Part shown: one piece after another, positions 11,059 through 23,131 of the stretch
Numbering within the stretch: the stretch's first letter is position 1
How the letters are laid out: each line of letters opens with the position of its first letter
NCBI GenBank assembly: GCA_020912385.1
Contig: CP087214.1
Coordinates: 744,001-808,000 of the forward strand
Direction of reading: 5' to 3'
Source of the DNA: Neofusicoccum parvum
Taxonomy: Eukaryota > Ascomycota > Dothideomycetes > Botryosphaeriales > Botryosphaeriaceae
DNA length: 64,000 nt
Notes under the pieces: generated by a model
What the model was told of the DNA's origin: nothing
The model's database searches: none
The model's input: the letters and a program-made list of their open reading frames with translations, nothing else
Program-made: the position numbers and the translations under genes

Positions 11059-12754
11059 ATGAATGACTTTGAGCGCTACCGTCGGTGTTCTCCTCTCGGC
11101 TCTCTACAACACTACTCCTGGGGCGACAGAGCCATGCCGATGGCTGTCTCTCACGCTATGCGATCGGATGTGCGCGCTTGCCCAACCCGCCAGAACCGCA
11201 ATGTCCTCCCTCCCGAACCCGAGCCTGAGCCCAGCAACGGGCAGCCGAGACGTCGCATCGCGGTTGCTGTAAGTTACGCTTGGAGCTTTGCCTGGCCCCT
11301 CCGATCAGCTGCGGATCCCTCTGGGTGAGCGGCGGCCCGCCTGCGATCAGGGCCGAACCAAACAGTACCGTGTCGGAGGCTAACGATTGCCTGCAGTGCG
11401 CGCGTTGCCGCAAAAGAAAGATCCGCTGCAGCGGCGACCCGGGCAACAACACAGGCTGCCAGAACTGTCGCGCTGCCGGCGCCGATATCAGCGCCTGTCA
11501 GTTTCACAGAGTGCGTCCAACCCTTCGCCGCAACGCCATCGTTTGAGCTGACGTGCGCAGGTCGGTTCCTACATTCCGGGACCCCAGATGTACACCTATC
11601 CAAATGCCCTGTCATCGGGCCAAAATCTCTCAATGGGCAACGTGTACCACAATCATTCCAGCGACTACTCCTACAGCCCGCATCCCAAGGGCATGATCCC
11701 GACAAGGGCATATCCGAGCTACAGCCCGGTGGGCTATGGTGACGAGTCCCCGACCGAAGCCTACGGGTACCACCCTTTGCCACTTCCAGGTAACGACATG
11801 TTTGCAGGGCTTTTTGGTGGCGGGCAAGACTCCATGCGAAGCTGGAATACCATGAACCAGAAGCAGACGGTGCCAAGCACTATGTACCTCGATGAGCCCT
11901 CCACGGCTTCGTACAGCAGCCTGCAGCTGCCGTATCTGAACAACACTCCGGTCACGCGTCAACCGACTGTGACAGCAGACAATATGTCGGCCTTCAGCAT
12001 GAATTCCTTGCAGTCCTCCCTGGTCTCCCCGTCTGCACCTCACTCGTCGCTGCCGTCCTCCCTCGAAAACCGTCACCTGCCGATACCTACAGCAACCCGC
12101 ATGCAGGCCCCTCCCTCCACAGAAATGCATTTGAGAGCTCAGCCGACCTCAGCTGTCTCAACAGCCCATGCGCTGTCCTACACAAAAGCCTCTATGGCCT
12201 GGAACCCAGAGTCCGCAGTGCAGGATAATCGCCAGAATACTTCGAGCGCAGCTTCAGCATGCCAGCTGTTGAGCGCGCCCGATGCAAAGTCATCCGCACC
12301 ATCTTCTCTCCAAGAGTCGGCCGGCATCAGCTACATTCCTGTTGCGAACAGCAGCCCGGACACGTCTTCAAACCCAAGCTCCTCCACAGTGTACACGCCG
12401 AGCTCACTCTCCGGTGCAACTCCGTCCTCTTTAGATGAGAAGTACTCAACCTCTGGTAGCAATGCCGTTCAGCCGTCTGGCGCGAACAGAGAGGACGGCC
12501 TTCCCCGCAGTGACTCGACTAACAGCCTCGCGTATTACAATACGGAATGTTCCTCTGGCAAGCGTAACGCTTCCAATGAACAGTCTTCCCAGGAAGGTGC
12601 TCTGGTTAGCGGGCAAAGATACGCACCGCTTCAGCCGCAGACACACCATACGTCTGCGGGCCTTGACCAGCTTCGAAGGAACTCATTTGACCAGCATCAT
12701 GCCGTTCCAAGCCACAGGACTTCGGTCTCGAGTCTCAATGACCGCCGTTTCTGA
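11059..12754 (+). CDS. Zn(II)2Cys6 binuclear-cluster transcription factor
   Basis: Exons 11059-11268, 11397-11510 and 11561-12754 give 505 residues. The DNA-binding cluster spans about residues 71-105 and is assembled only after splicing: RRRIAVA joins CARCRKRKIRCSGD across the first intron. All six cysteines are present, spaced C-x2-C-x6-C then C-x2-C-x9-C. The first intron ends with a CTAAC branch site. The rest is low-complexity, rich in Ser, Pro, Thr, Tyr and Gln, as expected for an activation region. No fungal-specific middle homology domain is visible. The second and third introns of the locus flank the exon with the last cysteines, a common arrangement. Target genes cannot be told from sequence. 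The long empty upstream region suggests complex control. Confidence 0.88.
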
Positions 12755-14117
12755 GGGACGAACCATTGATGCAAATGCTTCACAGCTTTCATGTGCCAGT
12801 TTTACTGCAACCATATTCTTTTGTTCAAGTGGTTGCAACTGCAGATGGCTTTACTCTTTTGATAGTTTCTGTCGCTATCTTTCTCCTTTATTACCCATCC
12901 TGTAGTCCCTTTTGCTCATTGCGGTCGTCTTACGCGATCTCCCATGCCATCTGGCTCCCCTTTTGTTTTCATCGCTTCCGGCTTCTCTCACGGCCGTTTA
13001 AAATAACAAGAAATATTCCCAGCATTGTCCCCACCTCTTCCATTTCACAGCAGACCGTATGATATCTTTCATCTACGCAGCGAACCTTATCCTCTCCTTC
13101 TTTTCCCTACCGGTGTCTGGTGCATGGTACATGGAATGGAAAAGGGATGGAACAAAAAAGAACGGTGTTTCCTCACAGGGCGTTTTCGCAATCTCTCTCT
13201 TTTCATTCCTACTAATGCATCGTCTCCTCGCATCAAGCTCCTACGCACACATGTCACAAGCATAATATAAGGCGTACGCGGACTGAACACAAAGCGACGC
13301 GCAAAGGATTGCAATCTGCTGGCTGCAGTAACAGGAGTTGGAAACAGCATGATAAAAGGCAAACGGGCATGGAAGCAGGCGTGACACGGATTATTCTTCT
13401 TCTTTCCATATGAATTCTCTATCACTTCCTTCGCCAAAAGAAAGAGCTTGTTTCTATGGGATCTGACACTGGAGTCGCTCCAACATCTTTATCGCCCTTT
13501 TTCCTCTTTCCCGACTCCGACCTTCTGCTCGATTTTTCAATCTTACGATCGTTCCTGGCGGCAATCTGTACTTTTACATACAACTACCCCTACCAGTCGA
13601 CGCCAGGGCCGCTCGTTAAGCAAGATTTGGTTTGTGAAAGCTGCAGATCGAACCCAGCTTCCTTACAATAATCTATGAATTAATCACATTTATGAACATC
13701 CCTTACTATTTACTACATTGCCGTTAATTTACCTTGTGATTTCCTAGAGCTTAATCGGGTTTCAGTAATTCCGCCTCATCCTCGTGCAGCGATGGTGGTT
13801 TGCCACAACGGATATGTGCCACGAAAACCGCTCGTCCTTGGCCGCGGGTTGGCAACGCTCGAAGCAGGAAAAAGCTCCGAGAGGGCTCCTCCCAAAGATC
13901 GGCTACGGAAAATACAATCCCGATCCATCACGCTCCCGCATGCATATCGATATTGATGATGTCAGTGGTGCACGAATTGATGTTTAATAAATGACCTCTA
14001 AGTTGCTTAATAGTATTGTCCGCGCGAACATCGCCACAGATTTCTGCAACCACGTCTCAACATTTCCTCACCCGCAGGAACCAGAGCCCACACCATCTAC
14101 TGACATCCAGCAGCACC
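12755..14117. other. spacer between the zinc-cluster gene and the RidA-like gene
   Basis: AT-richer and pyrimidine-rich DNA with no supported gene. An AATAAA at about 13985-13990 may be chance, since it is over 1.2 kb past the zinc-cluster stop. Confidence 0.45.
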
Positions 14118-14852
14118 ATGCCCCTCCTCCCCACCCTTCTCCGAACCCTCATCGCCTGCGCGTCCGTCCTCGGCGCCACAGCGCAAGCCATCCAGCCCAA
14201 CTACACCTCCCCCCTCGGCGTCCAGATCTACAACCCACCCCAGAGCTTCGAGCCCACCGGGCCGTGGAGCCTCATGGCGCGCGCAGGTTCCACGCTCTAC
14301 ATCTCCGGTAACGCACGCCCCCACCCCATCCAGCAACAAAAAGCGATTGAGACGAAGCAAAAAGAAAAAAAAAGAAAAAGAAACCAAAAGCCGAGCACGG
14401 AATTGACGGACCCCCCAAGGCATGCGCGGCTTCCACCCCGCCAACTCGACGCTCGTCGCGCCCGCCGGGCCCACCTCCGACCCGGGCTCCTTTTACCCAC
14501 GCATCCGCCAGGCGTTCGTCAACATGGCGCAGCTGGCGCGGCTGGGCGGCAGCGATCTGGTGGGTGTGATCTTTTTTTTTTCCCCACCCTCTCATCGTTG
14601 TTCCCCGTTCCGAACTCCGGTCCAGTCCGGGCCCCCCTCGTTGATTGGCTTTTTGCTTGCCAGACTTCGTGCGTCCGGCTGGTCGTCTACGTGAACGACA
14701 TGTACCGCTGGCGGCCGATCGTGAACCGCGTGACCGAGGAGCTGTGGGGGGAGGCGAATGGGGGCGTGTATGCGGTGAGGAGCATTGTCGAGGTGCAGCG
14801 GTTGAATGATGATGATGTGGTGGAGGTGGAGGGGACGTTTTGGGTTGGGTGA
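14118..14852 (+). CDS. RidA/YjgF family protein with N-terminal signal peptide
   Basis: RidA proteins hydrolyse reactive enamine/imine intermediates to ketoacids and ammonia. Exons 14118-14307, 14420-14559 and 14664-14852 give 172 residues, and both introns keep frame. Residues 1 to about 23 (MPLLPTLLRTLIACASVLG...) form a typical signal peptide ending in ATAQA, so the protein should enter the secretory path, unlike cytosolic or mitochondrial RidA. The fold core is seen in STLYISGMRGF, IRQAFVNMAQLARLGGSDL, VRLVVYVNDMYRW and RSIVEVQRL. The Arg in RSIVEV (about R149) aligns with the substrate-carboxylate Arg of bacterial RidA, and the Glu in VEVEGTF matches its conserved Glu. An N-glycosylation sequon (NYT) lies just after the signal peptide. 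Substrate unknown. Confidence 0.85.
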   Translation: MPLLPTLLRTLIACASVLGATAQAIQPNYTSPLGVQIYNPPQSFEPTGPWSLMARAGSTLYISGNARPHPIQQQKAIETKQKEKKRKRNQKPSTELTDPPRHARLPPRQLDARRARRAHLRPGLLLPTHPPGVRQHGAAGAAGRQRSGGCDLFFFPTLSSLFPVPNSGPVRAPLVDWLFACQTSCVRLVVYVNDMYRWRPIVNRVTEELWGEANGGVYAVRSIVEVQRLNDDDVVEVEGTFWVG

Positions 14853-15458
14853 GGTACGGTGGGTGATTGGGCGAGATGAGGGGTTCCGGGAGAGGAATGA
14901 AAATTGGATAGACAGTGGTTGAGGTGGAATGGCGCATGGCAAGGAGGTTCAACGATGATAGCCAATCCAGATCGATCAGCATTGTGCGTACTTTCGAAAG
15001 TTTTACATCTCCATTTCCTACATAGCAACCAATCACCCACCGACCACCATCCCCTCCCAGATGAGCAATATGGAAGCAGAAAAAAGGTTCGGTAATAACC
15101 AATAAGCTGTCTCCTGCGGCTCATTTTTTTTTAATCTGCTATTTTCTTCTTGGTCGTCCAGAAATACAAATCTCGAGGGTAATTTTATTAGTCAAACTTC
15201 TTCGCCGCCACCGTCGCCCTCTTCCCATTTTCGTGCAACGTCAACCAACTGCTGCTGTCACCGACTCCACCCCGCTCTGATTGTAATTTGATTGCATCCC
15301 ACCAACGCCCTGCAAATGCTGATCCCCGGTGTTTGTGTAAGAGTCAAAGAGAAAAGTATTCGGAAGAGAATGCCGCCTTGCCTGAAGCTAAGGCAGTGCA
15401 AAATCACTAAAAATGGTAAAAATAGCTTCCAATTAACAGGCAGATGTTCGACGTACGT
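14853..15458. other. convergent spacer between the RidA-like gene and RPB2
   Basis: Holds the 3' regions of two genes that face each other. T-rich tracts near 15127-15140 could belong to 3' end signals. No gene seen. Confidence 0.45.
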
Positions 15459-18400
15459 TTACTGCCTGACGCTGTACCCGCTGCGCTTGGTGTACATCCT
15501 CGACGCGATGTTCATACTCGCCAGCTCCTGGAACAGCAGCTTGGCGGCGTACGGGATGTAAATCTGCGCGATCTTCGTCTTGTTCTTGCAGGGACGGCAT
15601 TCGAATTGGTTGCGCTTGAGATTGCTGTATCGTTCCACTCTGTTACTACTTGGTGTTGACTGGAAGGGGGGGCAGGGAGTTGGGAACTTACGCAATGGGG
15701 GTCATCAGACCGCAAATTTCGCAAATGTGAACGCGGTATGCGTCCGACACTTCGAACAGACGCTCCTTCAAGAAAGCACTGGCACCGTGTGAGATCATGC
15801 AATCACGTTCCATCTCTCCGAAACGCAGACCACCATCTCTGGCACGACCTTCGACGGGTTGGCGGGTGAGAATCTGGACGGGGCCACGAGCACGTGCGTG
15901 GATCTTGTCGTCGACCATGTGGCGCAGACGCTGGTAGTAGGTCGGACCCAAGAAGACTTGTGCGGTGAGCTTCTTGCCGGTGTGACCGTTGTACATGACC
16001 TCGAAGCCACGGCTCTGGTAGCCGTGCTCACGCAGCAGCGATGACACTTGCGTGACGGTGACGTCTGTGAAAGGAGTCGCATCACCTTCCTGACCACGGA
16101 GGGCACCGACCTTAGAGAGCAGACACTCGATCAAATGAGCAATGGTCATACGAGACGGAATGGCGTGCGGGTTGATGATGATATCAGGGGTGAGACCCTC
16201 GCGCGTGAACGGCATGTCCTCGTGGCGGTAAGTGATACCAATGGTACCCTTTTGACCGTGACGCGAGGCGAACTTGTCTCCGATCTGGGGAATTTTGGTC
16301 GTTCTTGTCCGGACCTTGACGAACTTCAGACCGTCACTGTTCGTCGTCAGAAGCACCGAATCAACGATACCGTTCTCGGTGCTACGCAGAGGAGTGGAGA
16401 CGTCGCGCTTGATGTGCATCTTGGTCCTCTGGCCAAGCTCTTCCGCATCCGGAGCAATAGGGGCAGTCTTTCCAATAATGATATCTTCACCAGAAACACG
16501 GACGCCAGGTGCCACAACACCATCGTCATCCAGCTTGTCGTAAGTTCCGTGCTTGAGCCTCATCGTGTCGCTTCGCAGAGGCTTCTCGAACTGCTCGACA
16601 ACCGCCATACCGACCTTCTTCTCCTGGTCGGTGTAAGAGCGGTAGAAGAGACTGCGGAAGAGACCACGGTCGATACTGCTCTGGTTCATGATGACGGAAT
16701 CTTCCTGGTTGTAACCAGAGTAACAAGCAATGGCGACGATGGCGTTCTGTCCGGCTGGCAATTCACGGAACCTAAGGTATTCCATGGACCGAGTCGTCGC
16801 AAGAGGCTTCTGAGGGTAGTAAAGGACGTTGACCATCGTATCCATACGCAGCTCGTAGTTTGTAAGGCAGACACCCATGGCCTGCTTACCCATGGCGGAT
16901 TGGTAGGTGTTACGAGGAGACTGGTTGTGATCGGGGAACGGAATGATGCTAGCACAAATTCCGAGAATCATACTGGGATGGATCTCGCAATGCGTGTATT
17001 GCTTGACACTCGGGTTGGGAGCCGGGACGACACGCTCGTGAGGATCCCTGTTCCGCTTGCTCTCTTCGTCTTCTTCGTCGATAATGCCTTGACGAGCCCG
17101 GTGGTGCGCCCTCAAATCGTCAGGAGTCATGGTAATCATCGCCACCTCCTCTTCTTCCGCATCCATGTACTCGACCACACCGCTCTGCAGCAACCCCTTC
17201 CAGCCATACCTCTTCTCATCTCTTTCATCATCATTCATTCCAGAAACGTCAATTTCTTGATCTGCCTCCAGTTTGTCGATGTGCTCTCGGGCCAAGACCA
17301 AGTTCCCCTTATTCGGGCTGAATGGATCGTCGTCAATGATGAAGAGAGGCCTGCACACCCGACCGGCATCGGTGAAAATCTTGAACTCCCTGTCACGGAC
17401 ATCACGAATAAGACTCATTTCCGCAGACAGAGTGCCGTCTCGGCGCAGCTTCTTAACGACGGAGACAAGCTGGGTTGGGTCACGATGAACACCAACCCAG
17501 ACACCGTTGATGAAAATCTTGGTGGCGTTTGGCGAGACATTCGGCTCGTACTCTTCGAGGAGCTCCATGTTCCGCTGGGTCATGAAGTCCTGAATGGGAG
17601 TGACGTCGCTACCAACGGTGACGTTGCACATCAGTGACAGGTTCTTCACCAGGCCACAAGCTTGTCCTTCTGGCGTTTCTGCAGGGCAAACGAGGCCCCA
17701 GTGAGTGTTATGCAGCTGACGCGGCTTTGCAAGCTTGCCATCGCGGCCGATAGGCGTGTTGGTACGCCTCAAATGCGACAGCGTGGAGGAGTAGGTGTAT
17801 CTGTTCAACACCTGGGAGACGCCAGCCTTACTCGAGGCGGCCTTCTTCTGGTCTCCCCAGTTTCCGGTAGCGAGGGAGTACTTCAACCCGTTTGTGATGG
17901 TTCCTTGCTTGACGGCAGATTGAAGAGAGAAAGGGCGGCCGGCCTCAATGCATTTCTTGAGGTAGTTGTAGACATCCCTCGTCAGCTTCAGGAAAAGAGA
18001 GCGGAAGAGATTTGCAAGAAGCGGTCCGGCAAGATCAAGACGCTTCTTTCCAAAGTGATCTCTGTCGTCCTCGTCACGGCGTCCAAGATGGCATTGGAGC
18101 AGGCGGTAAATCATGTAACCAAGGAAGAATGCCTTCTTCGTCTCGCTGCCCTCCGCCTGAGAGATGTGAGGCAAGAACTCCTTCTGGATGATGTCGCGTG
18201 CAAGCTTCACACGCTCACGCTTCGTTCCACCGGTGCTAGGGTTGCTGCCTCTCCTACCGATGAAATCCAAAGCGCTCACCCGGTCCTGAATCAGAACGGA
18301 TTCTTCGATGGAGGGCCTAATAGCCTCCATCACTTGTGTGTCGTTCTTGTCGAAGCAGATGTGACTGATGATGTCCTCGTCCGAAACAATACCAAGAGCG

Positions 18401-19299
18401 CGGAAGACGATGGGGATCGGAATGTCGGCCTTCACGTAGGGCAACGTTGCGTACAGGCAAGCACCCTGCCCTTCCTTCCACAGCTGAGGCTTTTCGTAGA
18501 GCTTCAGGGTCATGGAGGAAAGCAGACGGGAACCCTTCTCGACGGCACTCCTAATTTCTGCGATCCACGGGGTCGGACTTTGCCTCTTCCTGAAAACCTG
18601 GACGATGTTTGCTGCGCTTCTCTCCTGAGCAATCAAGACCTTCTCACTGCCGTTGATGACAAAGTATCCTCCCTGGTCATACGGGCACTCGCTGTGGGCG
18701 TAAAGTTGCTCGTCGGTCAAGTTACGAAGGCCGCAAACGAACGACTTCAACATGACGGGCAGCTTTCCAAAGAAGACGTTCTCCTTCTCGGTTTGGCTGT
18801 CAACCTCCCAGACAAGTTCAGTGGCACCAGCGCCAGTGCCCTCCTCCTCCTCGTCCATGTCACCGGAAGGGGCGATGAGCCGCTCGCGGGCAACGGAGGT
18901 CTTGGTGGTCATTTCGCTGATCATGGCGGACGAGTAGGTGAGGTTCCGGAGACGCGCCTCGTGCGGGTAGAGGTCTCTTGTGACACCGCCATCGGTGAGA
19001 GAAGGGCGCGCCATCTTGACCGCGCCAAAGTTCACCTCATACCGCCTCTTGATAATAGGATCCGGATCGTTCTCATCCACGGGCGGGGTGTGGTCCAAGG
19101 TGATGGCGCCCATGTTCTCAACGACATTGGGCAGTGTGTTCTTGACGAACTCATCGTAGGAATCGATCTGCTGTGAGACAAGACCTTTCTCCTCGAAGAA
19201 GGCAGAAATGACCGTCCAGCAGTCCTCCGCCGTGATGGTGTCCTCGAACTCCTCCTCGTAATTCATCTCGTTATCATCGTAGCCGTTCGCGTAACTCAT
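15459..19299 (-). CDS. rpb2: RNA polymerase II second-largest subunit RPB2
   Basis: Nuclear catalytic-core subunit of RNA polymerase II. A first exon of 3608 nt (19299-15692) and a last exon of 166 nt (15624-15459) are separated by a 67-nt intron, giving 1257 residues, normal for ascomycete RPB2. The last intron splits the C-terminal zinc-binding region: [11 protein letters not shown] joins [18 protein letters not shown] chose the acceptor that gives [11 protein letters not shown] because it best fits the family. An acceptor 15 nt upstream (at the junction before GTGGAACGAT) would add five residues. Diagnostic blocks include [56 protein letters not shown] and [16 protein letters not shown]. 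Long antisense frames across this gene are shadows of its codon bias. Confidence 0.98.
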
Positions 19300-19893
19300 G
19301 TTGGCGGCGGATTACTAGCGACGGTGGCCAGCGTGCAGAGGCAAACGGTATCGGAGGCCAGTCAGACGTGCGCGCCAGAGCGCGTCGGAGCGGACTATAT
19401 TCCTCGAAGAGCTCGCGCGCAGGGGGCGACAGGCGAGCGACGGCGGGTGCGGCGTGGGGGGCGAAGCTGCGGGCGCGCGACGGAGGATGCAGCGAGCGCG
19501 CAGGCGCAGACGGGAGGAGGTGGAGGTAGGTGGACGGGGTTGAAGGAAGGCGTGTGTCCTCAAAGAGAGGTGAAGTGCTGCACACGCAGAGCGGATCGCC
19601 GCCGCCCAGCCGCAGCGCGCACGGGCCACTACGACATTATTCATCCCCAACGCCGGAGTATATCCGTGATGCTCCGCCAACAGACCCCTTCGCTCACCAT
19701 AATGTCAATGACGGAATATCTGCGGGAACTCAGAGTGCAAGGGTTTTGTGTGTTTCTACACGAATCGATCCCGCCGACCAATATTGAGGTCTAGAGCCAG
19801 TACCCATCCCAAACCAAAACTTCCTGCAGAGCCTCAAATTCCTAGAACATCAAAGGAAATCGTCGCCATTCTGGCGGTCCGGCTTTTGGCCTC
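19300..19893. promoter_or_regulatory. RPB2 upstream region and 3' region of the quinone oxidoreductase gene
   Basis: The RPB2 start is at 19299 and the oxidoreductase ends at 19894, both on the minus strand. This interval should therefore hold the oxidoreductase 3' end and the RPB2 promoter. I see no gene and no clear motif. Confidence 0.45.
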
Positions 19894-20970
19894 TCATAGC
19901 TTGCTCTGGCCTTCCTGCGGCACCTTAACCACAACCTTTCCCCAAGTATTTCTGCCTCCCAAGGCAGCCAATGCGTCCGGCACACTCTCCAAGCCAACAA
20001 ATTCTTTATCCGTAAAGCAGGTCCCTCTGAATTTACCAGCCTCCATCAAGTCAAAAATACCCTGCCAGACCTTTGCGGCCACCGCCGGGTCGCGCGCCGC
20101 CTGGGCTCCCCAAAACAAGCCTACGACGCTGCAGTTCTTCAGAAGAATGCGGTTCGTTGCCACCTTCTCGATAGGACCTCCAGCGAATCCAATGACCAAA
20201 AGACGTCCATCCCAGGCAATGCACTTCATAGACTGAGCAATCAGGCCTACTGAGTCGTACACGATGTCCACACCTCGGCCCTTCGGTGTCAGCTTCTTCA
20301 CCAATTCTGGCCAGTTTTCTTGTCTGTAGTCGATGATGTGGTCTGCGCCGAAAGACTTCGCGACTTCCAGCTTCCGAGCAGTACCTGCTGTTGCAATGAC
20401 GGTGGCGCCGAATGCCTTCGCGATCTGGACGGCAGCGAGGCCGACGCCTCCAGCTGCCGCGTGGATCAGAACGTAGTCGCCTTGCTTGATGTTCGCACGG
20501 TTGACGAGACCGGCATAGCTGGTCGGCGCGGTCACAAAGAGACCTGCTGCGTCGAAGAAGCTCCAGCCCTTGGGCATGGGCAGGATCTTGTCCTCATCCA
20601 CAGCAATCTTCGTGGCGTAGCCTCCCTGGGAGCCTCCAAAGACCTTGTCGCCAACCTTGTACTTCGGCGTGCGGCCATTGGAAAGAGAAGCGGGTGCGTG
20701 GATGACAACGCCGGCGAATTCGGAGCCGGAAATCCACGGGAAGGGCGGCTGGGTCTGGTATTTGCCCTGGATCTGCAGGATATCGAAGAAGTTGCAGGCG
20801 GTCGCGTGGATTCCGACTACGTATTGGTCCGGCTTCGGCTCTGGGTCGGGCAGCTCGCTGACCCTGAGCTCGGACGGGGCCTGACTCTGTCAGCCGGCGC
20901 TCCTCGTGGAGTGGCAACGCAGCGGGTGTCAACGAACCTTGACGTACTTGGAAACCTGGATGCCGCGCAT
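19894..20970 (-). CDS. zeta-crystallin-like NADPH:quinone oxidoreductase
   Basis: Medium-chain reductase without the zinc-binding set. The first exon, 20970-20938, encodes MRGIQVSKYVK. A 57-nt intron with a CTGAC branch site follows, then exon 20880-19894, giving 339 residues. The groES-like N-terminal half contains CNFFDILQIQGKYQTQPPFP and GSEFAGVV. The nucleotide-binding half has AAAGGVGLAAVQIAKAFGA, the AxxGGVG motif of the quinone-reductase branch. The end is a conserved YxxxxDxxxAL-like segment (LESVPDALAAL) and GKVVVKV. Likely substrates are quinones or alpha,beta-unsaturated carbonyls, but the class is broad. It is divergent from DSK2. Confidence 0.88.
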
Positions 20971-21633
20971 GGTCGAGGCAGACTGGGGGATGGGGAGGGC
21001 GAGACCAGCGGCTGCGACGTGGGTTTTGTTATGCGCACGCCGCTCGCAGCACAGCCGCGGCGGGCGCGGGTGCTGGGGGAGCTCCCCGCAGAGCGCCGCC
21101 AGCTGCCGAGGTTGGGGTCAGCCCGGCGAGGCTCAACCGCCAGGCCGCCAATGACGACAGCTGAAACATAAGCGCGCCCGCAGCCAGCGCCCGCAGCCAG
21201 CGCCCTTGGGCTGGGAGCCGGGAGCTGGGAGCTGGAGCTGCAGCGGGCAATGCTCAGGCCGGCCGCGAGGCTCTCGGCAGGGCCGTCGCGGCAGGGTGGA
21301 GCAGCAGTGCGGGCGCGCTCAGAGCCTGGCGCGGCGGGCCGTGCTCCTCGCTCTGCATGGAAGCCTCAATGGAAGCCTCCAGAGCGCAGCCTGCCAACCG
21401 CCGCCTGTTTGTCCGCTGACTACGCGCCCTCCCGCCTCCAGCGCTGCGACCATTCCTAGACCCTCCCAACCCAATCGCCCGCTCTGCCCGCACCCTCTCC
21501 CAGCCCGCCCCGCGCAGCCCACCCCCCAGCAGTGTTGTCGCGCACCGGCCAGGGTTCTGTCATCATCACCTGCGTCACACCCTTCTCCGCCACCCCTCCG
21601 CCCACCAGCCTCAACACCGCTCAACCCGCAGCA
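20971..21633. promoter_or_regulatory. shared upstream region of the quinone oxidoreductase and DSK2 genes
   Basis: A 663-base GC-rich interval separates two divergent starts. It is compositionally biased, with repeated CCCGCAGCCAGCGCC-like units near 21177-21205. No gene or certain binding site is seen. Confidence 0.45.
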
Positions 21634-23131
21634 ATGGCCGACGACGCCGGCCAGTCCGACGAATACGTCACGTTCAACGTCAAGTCCTCCAGCGACGCCA
21701 AGTACACCTTGACTCTCCCGCGCAGCACCACCGTTGCCGACCTGAAAGGGAAGCTCGCGACCTCCGAATACGCCGACACTCCCGCCGAGCGCCAGCGCCT
21801 GATCTACTCTGGCCGCGTCCTCAAGGACCATGACACGCTTGAGACCACCAAGATCAAGGACGGCAACACGGTGCATCTTGTGAAGAGCGCCGCCAGCAAT
21901 GCGCGCCAGAACCCCGCCGCCCAGGGCTCCAGCGCCACGCCCTCAGGAGCCGGCACTCCGAGAAGCAACGTCCCAACAAGCTTCGCCACGGGCACCGGCA
22001 ACGATCCTCTGGCCGGCCTGACTGGTGCACGGTATGCCGGCATGATGGGCCTTCCCGGCGCAGGCACATTCGGCCCTGACGGTGGTGTGAGTCCCACCCC
22101 CATCCTTATCTCCACGCTGTTGAGAGTCGCCATAGCAGCTAACACAAGTGCAGATGGGTGCGCCGCCCGACCCTGACCAGCTCCTCCGCCAGCTCGAAGA
22201 CCCGAACACCCTGCAGCTCATGACCGAAGCCATGAACAACCCCATCGTCATCCAGCAGATCCGCAACAGCCCCATGTTCCGCAACAACCCAATGATGCAG
22301 CAGATGTTCGACAACCCTGCCTTCCGCCGCATGCTGACGGACCCGGAAGTGATACGGCAGCAGATGCAGATGGCGCGATCCTTTGGTGGCGTGGGAGGTC
22401 CTGGTGGCGGAAACTCCGCCTTCCCAGCGCCCGGCGTCACCAACACGACTCCGCAAGGTCAGAACACTGACACGGGTAGCACGACAACGGGCGATGCCAC
22501 GACGGCGACTCCAAATCAGCCCAACACCACAGGCGCTACGAACCCGCCGCCCAACCCGTTTGCTATGTTCGGTCCCCCAGGTGCAGGTGCAGGCGCAGGC
22601 GCAGGCGCAGGCGGTGCAGCAGGAAACCCTTTCGCTGCGCTCTTTGGCCCGCCCCCAACAGGCTCGCCTATGCCCGGCCAGAACCAGGAAGGTCAAGATG
22701 CGAACGCGGCGAACCCCTTCGGCAATCTGTTCGGCGGCGCCGGTGCCGGCGCCGCACCCGGTGGCACAGGAAGCCCGTTTCAGGCAGCCGCGCAGAACAT
22801 GATGCAGAACCCCGAGGCGATGCGCGCCGCGATGCAGATGCTTGGTCTCGCTCCCCCCGGCGCTGGTGGCGAGGGTAACACGCCTGGTGCAGCTGGTGGT
22901 GACGCGAACGCCGCTGCCAACCCTTTCGCCGGCCTGTTCGGCCCAGCTGGCGCCGGTGGCTTTCCACCAGCAGGCCCGCCTGACACCAGGCCACCGGAGG
23001 AACGCTACGCAGACCAGCTGAGGCAGCTGAACGACATGGGATTCTACGAATTTGAGAGGAACATCCAGGCGCTGAGGAGGAGCGGCGGCAGCGTGCAAGG
23101 TGCAGTCGAGTACTTGCTGAATAGCTCATGA
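21634..23131 (+). CDS. dsk2: ubiquilin family shuttle protein DSK2
   Basis: Carries ubiquitinated clients to the proteasome. Exons 21634-22086 and 22154-23131 give 476 residues. A ubiquitin-like domain lies at about residues 10-88 (YTLTLPRSTTVADLKGKL, RQRLIYSGRVLKD, VHLVKS). An STI1 region follows the intron (QLLRQLEDPNTLQLM, NPMMQQMFDNPAFRRML), and a second STI1-like segment (NMMQNPEAMRAAMQML) comes later. A UBA domain ends the protein (YADQLRQLNDMGFYEFERNI, GSVQGAVEYLLNSS). The middle is rich in Gly, Ala, Pro and Asn with an Ala-Gly repeat encoded by GCAGGC units at about 22585-22615. The architecture is that of yeast Dsk2 and human ubiquilin. Confidence 0.96.

Noticed and set aside
16048..19176. 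Two frames of about 500 residues antisense to RPB2
   Set aside because: RPB2 is certain on the other strand; these are codon-bias shadows.
22139..23098. 319-residue frame antisense to DSK2
   Set aside because: Low-complexity shadow of the Gly/Ala/Asn-rich DSK2 region.
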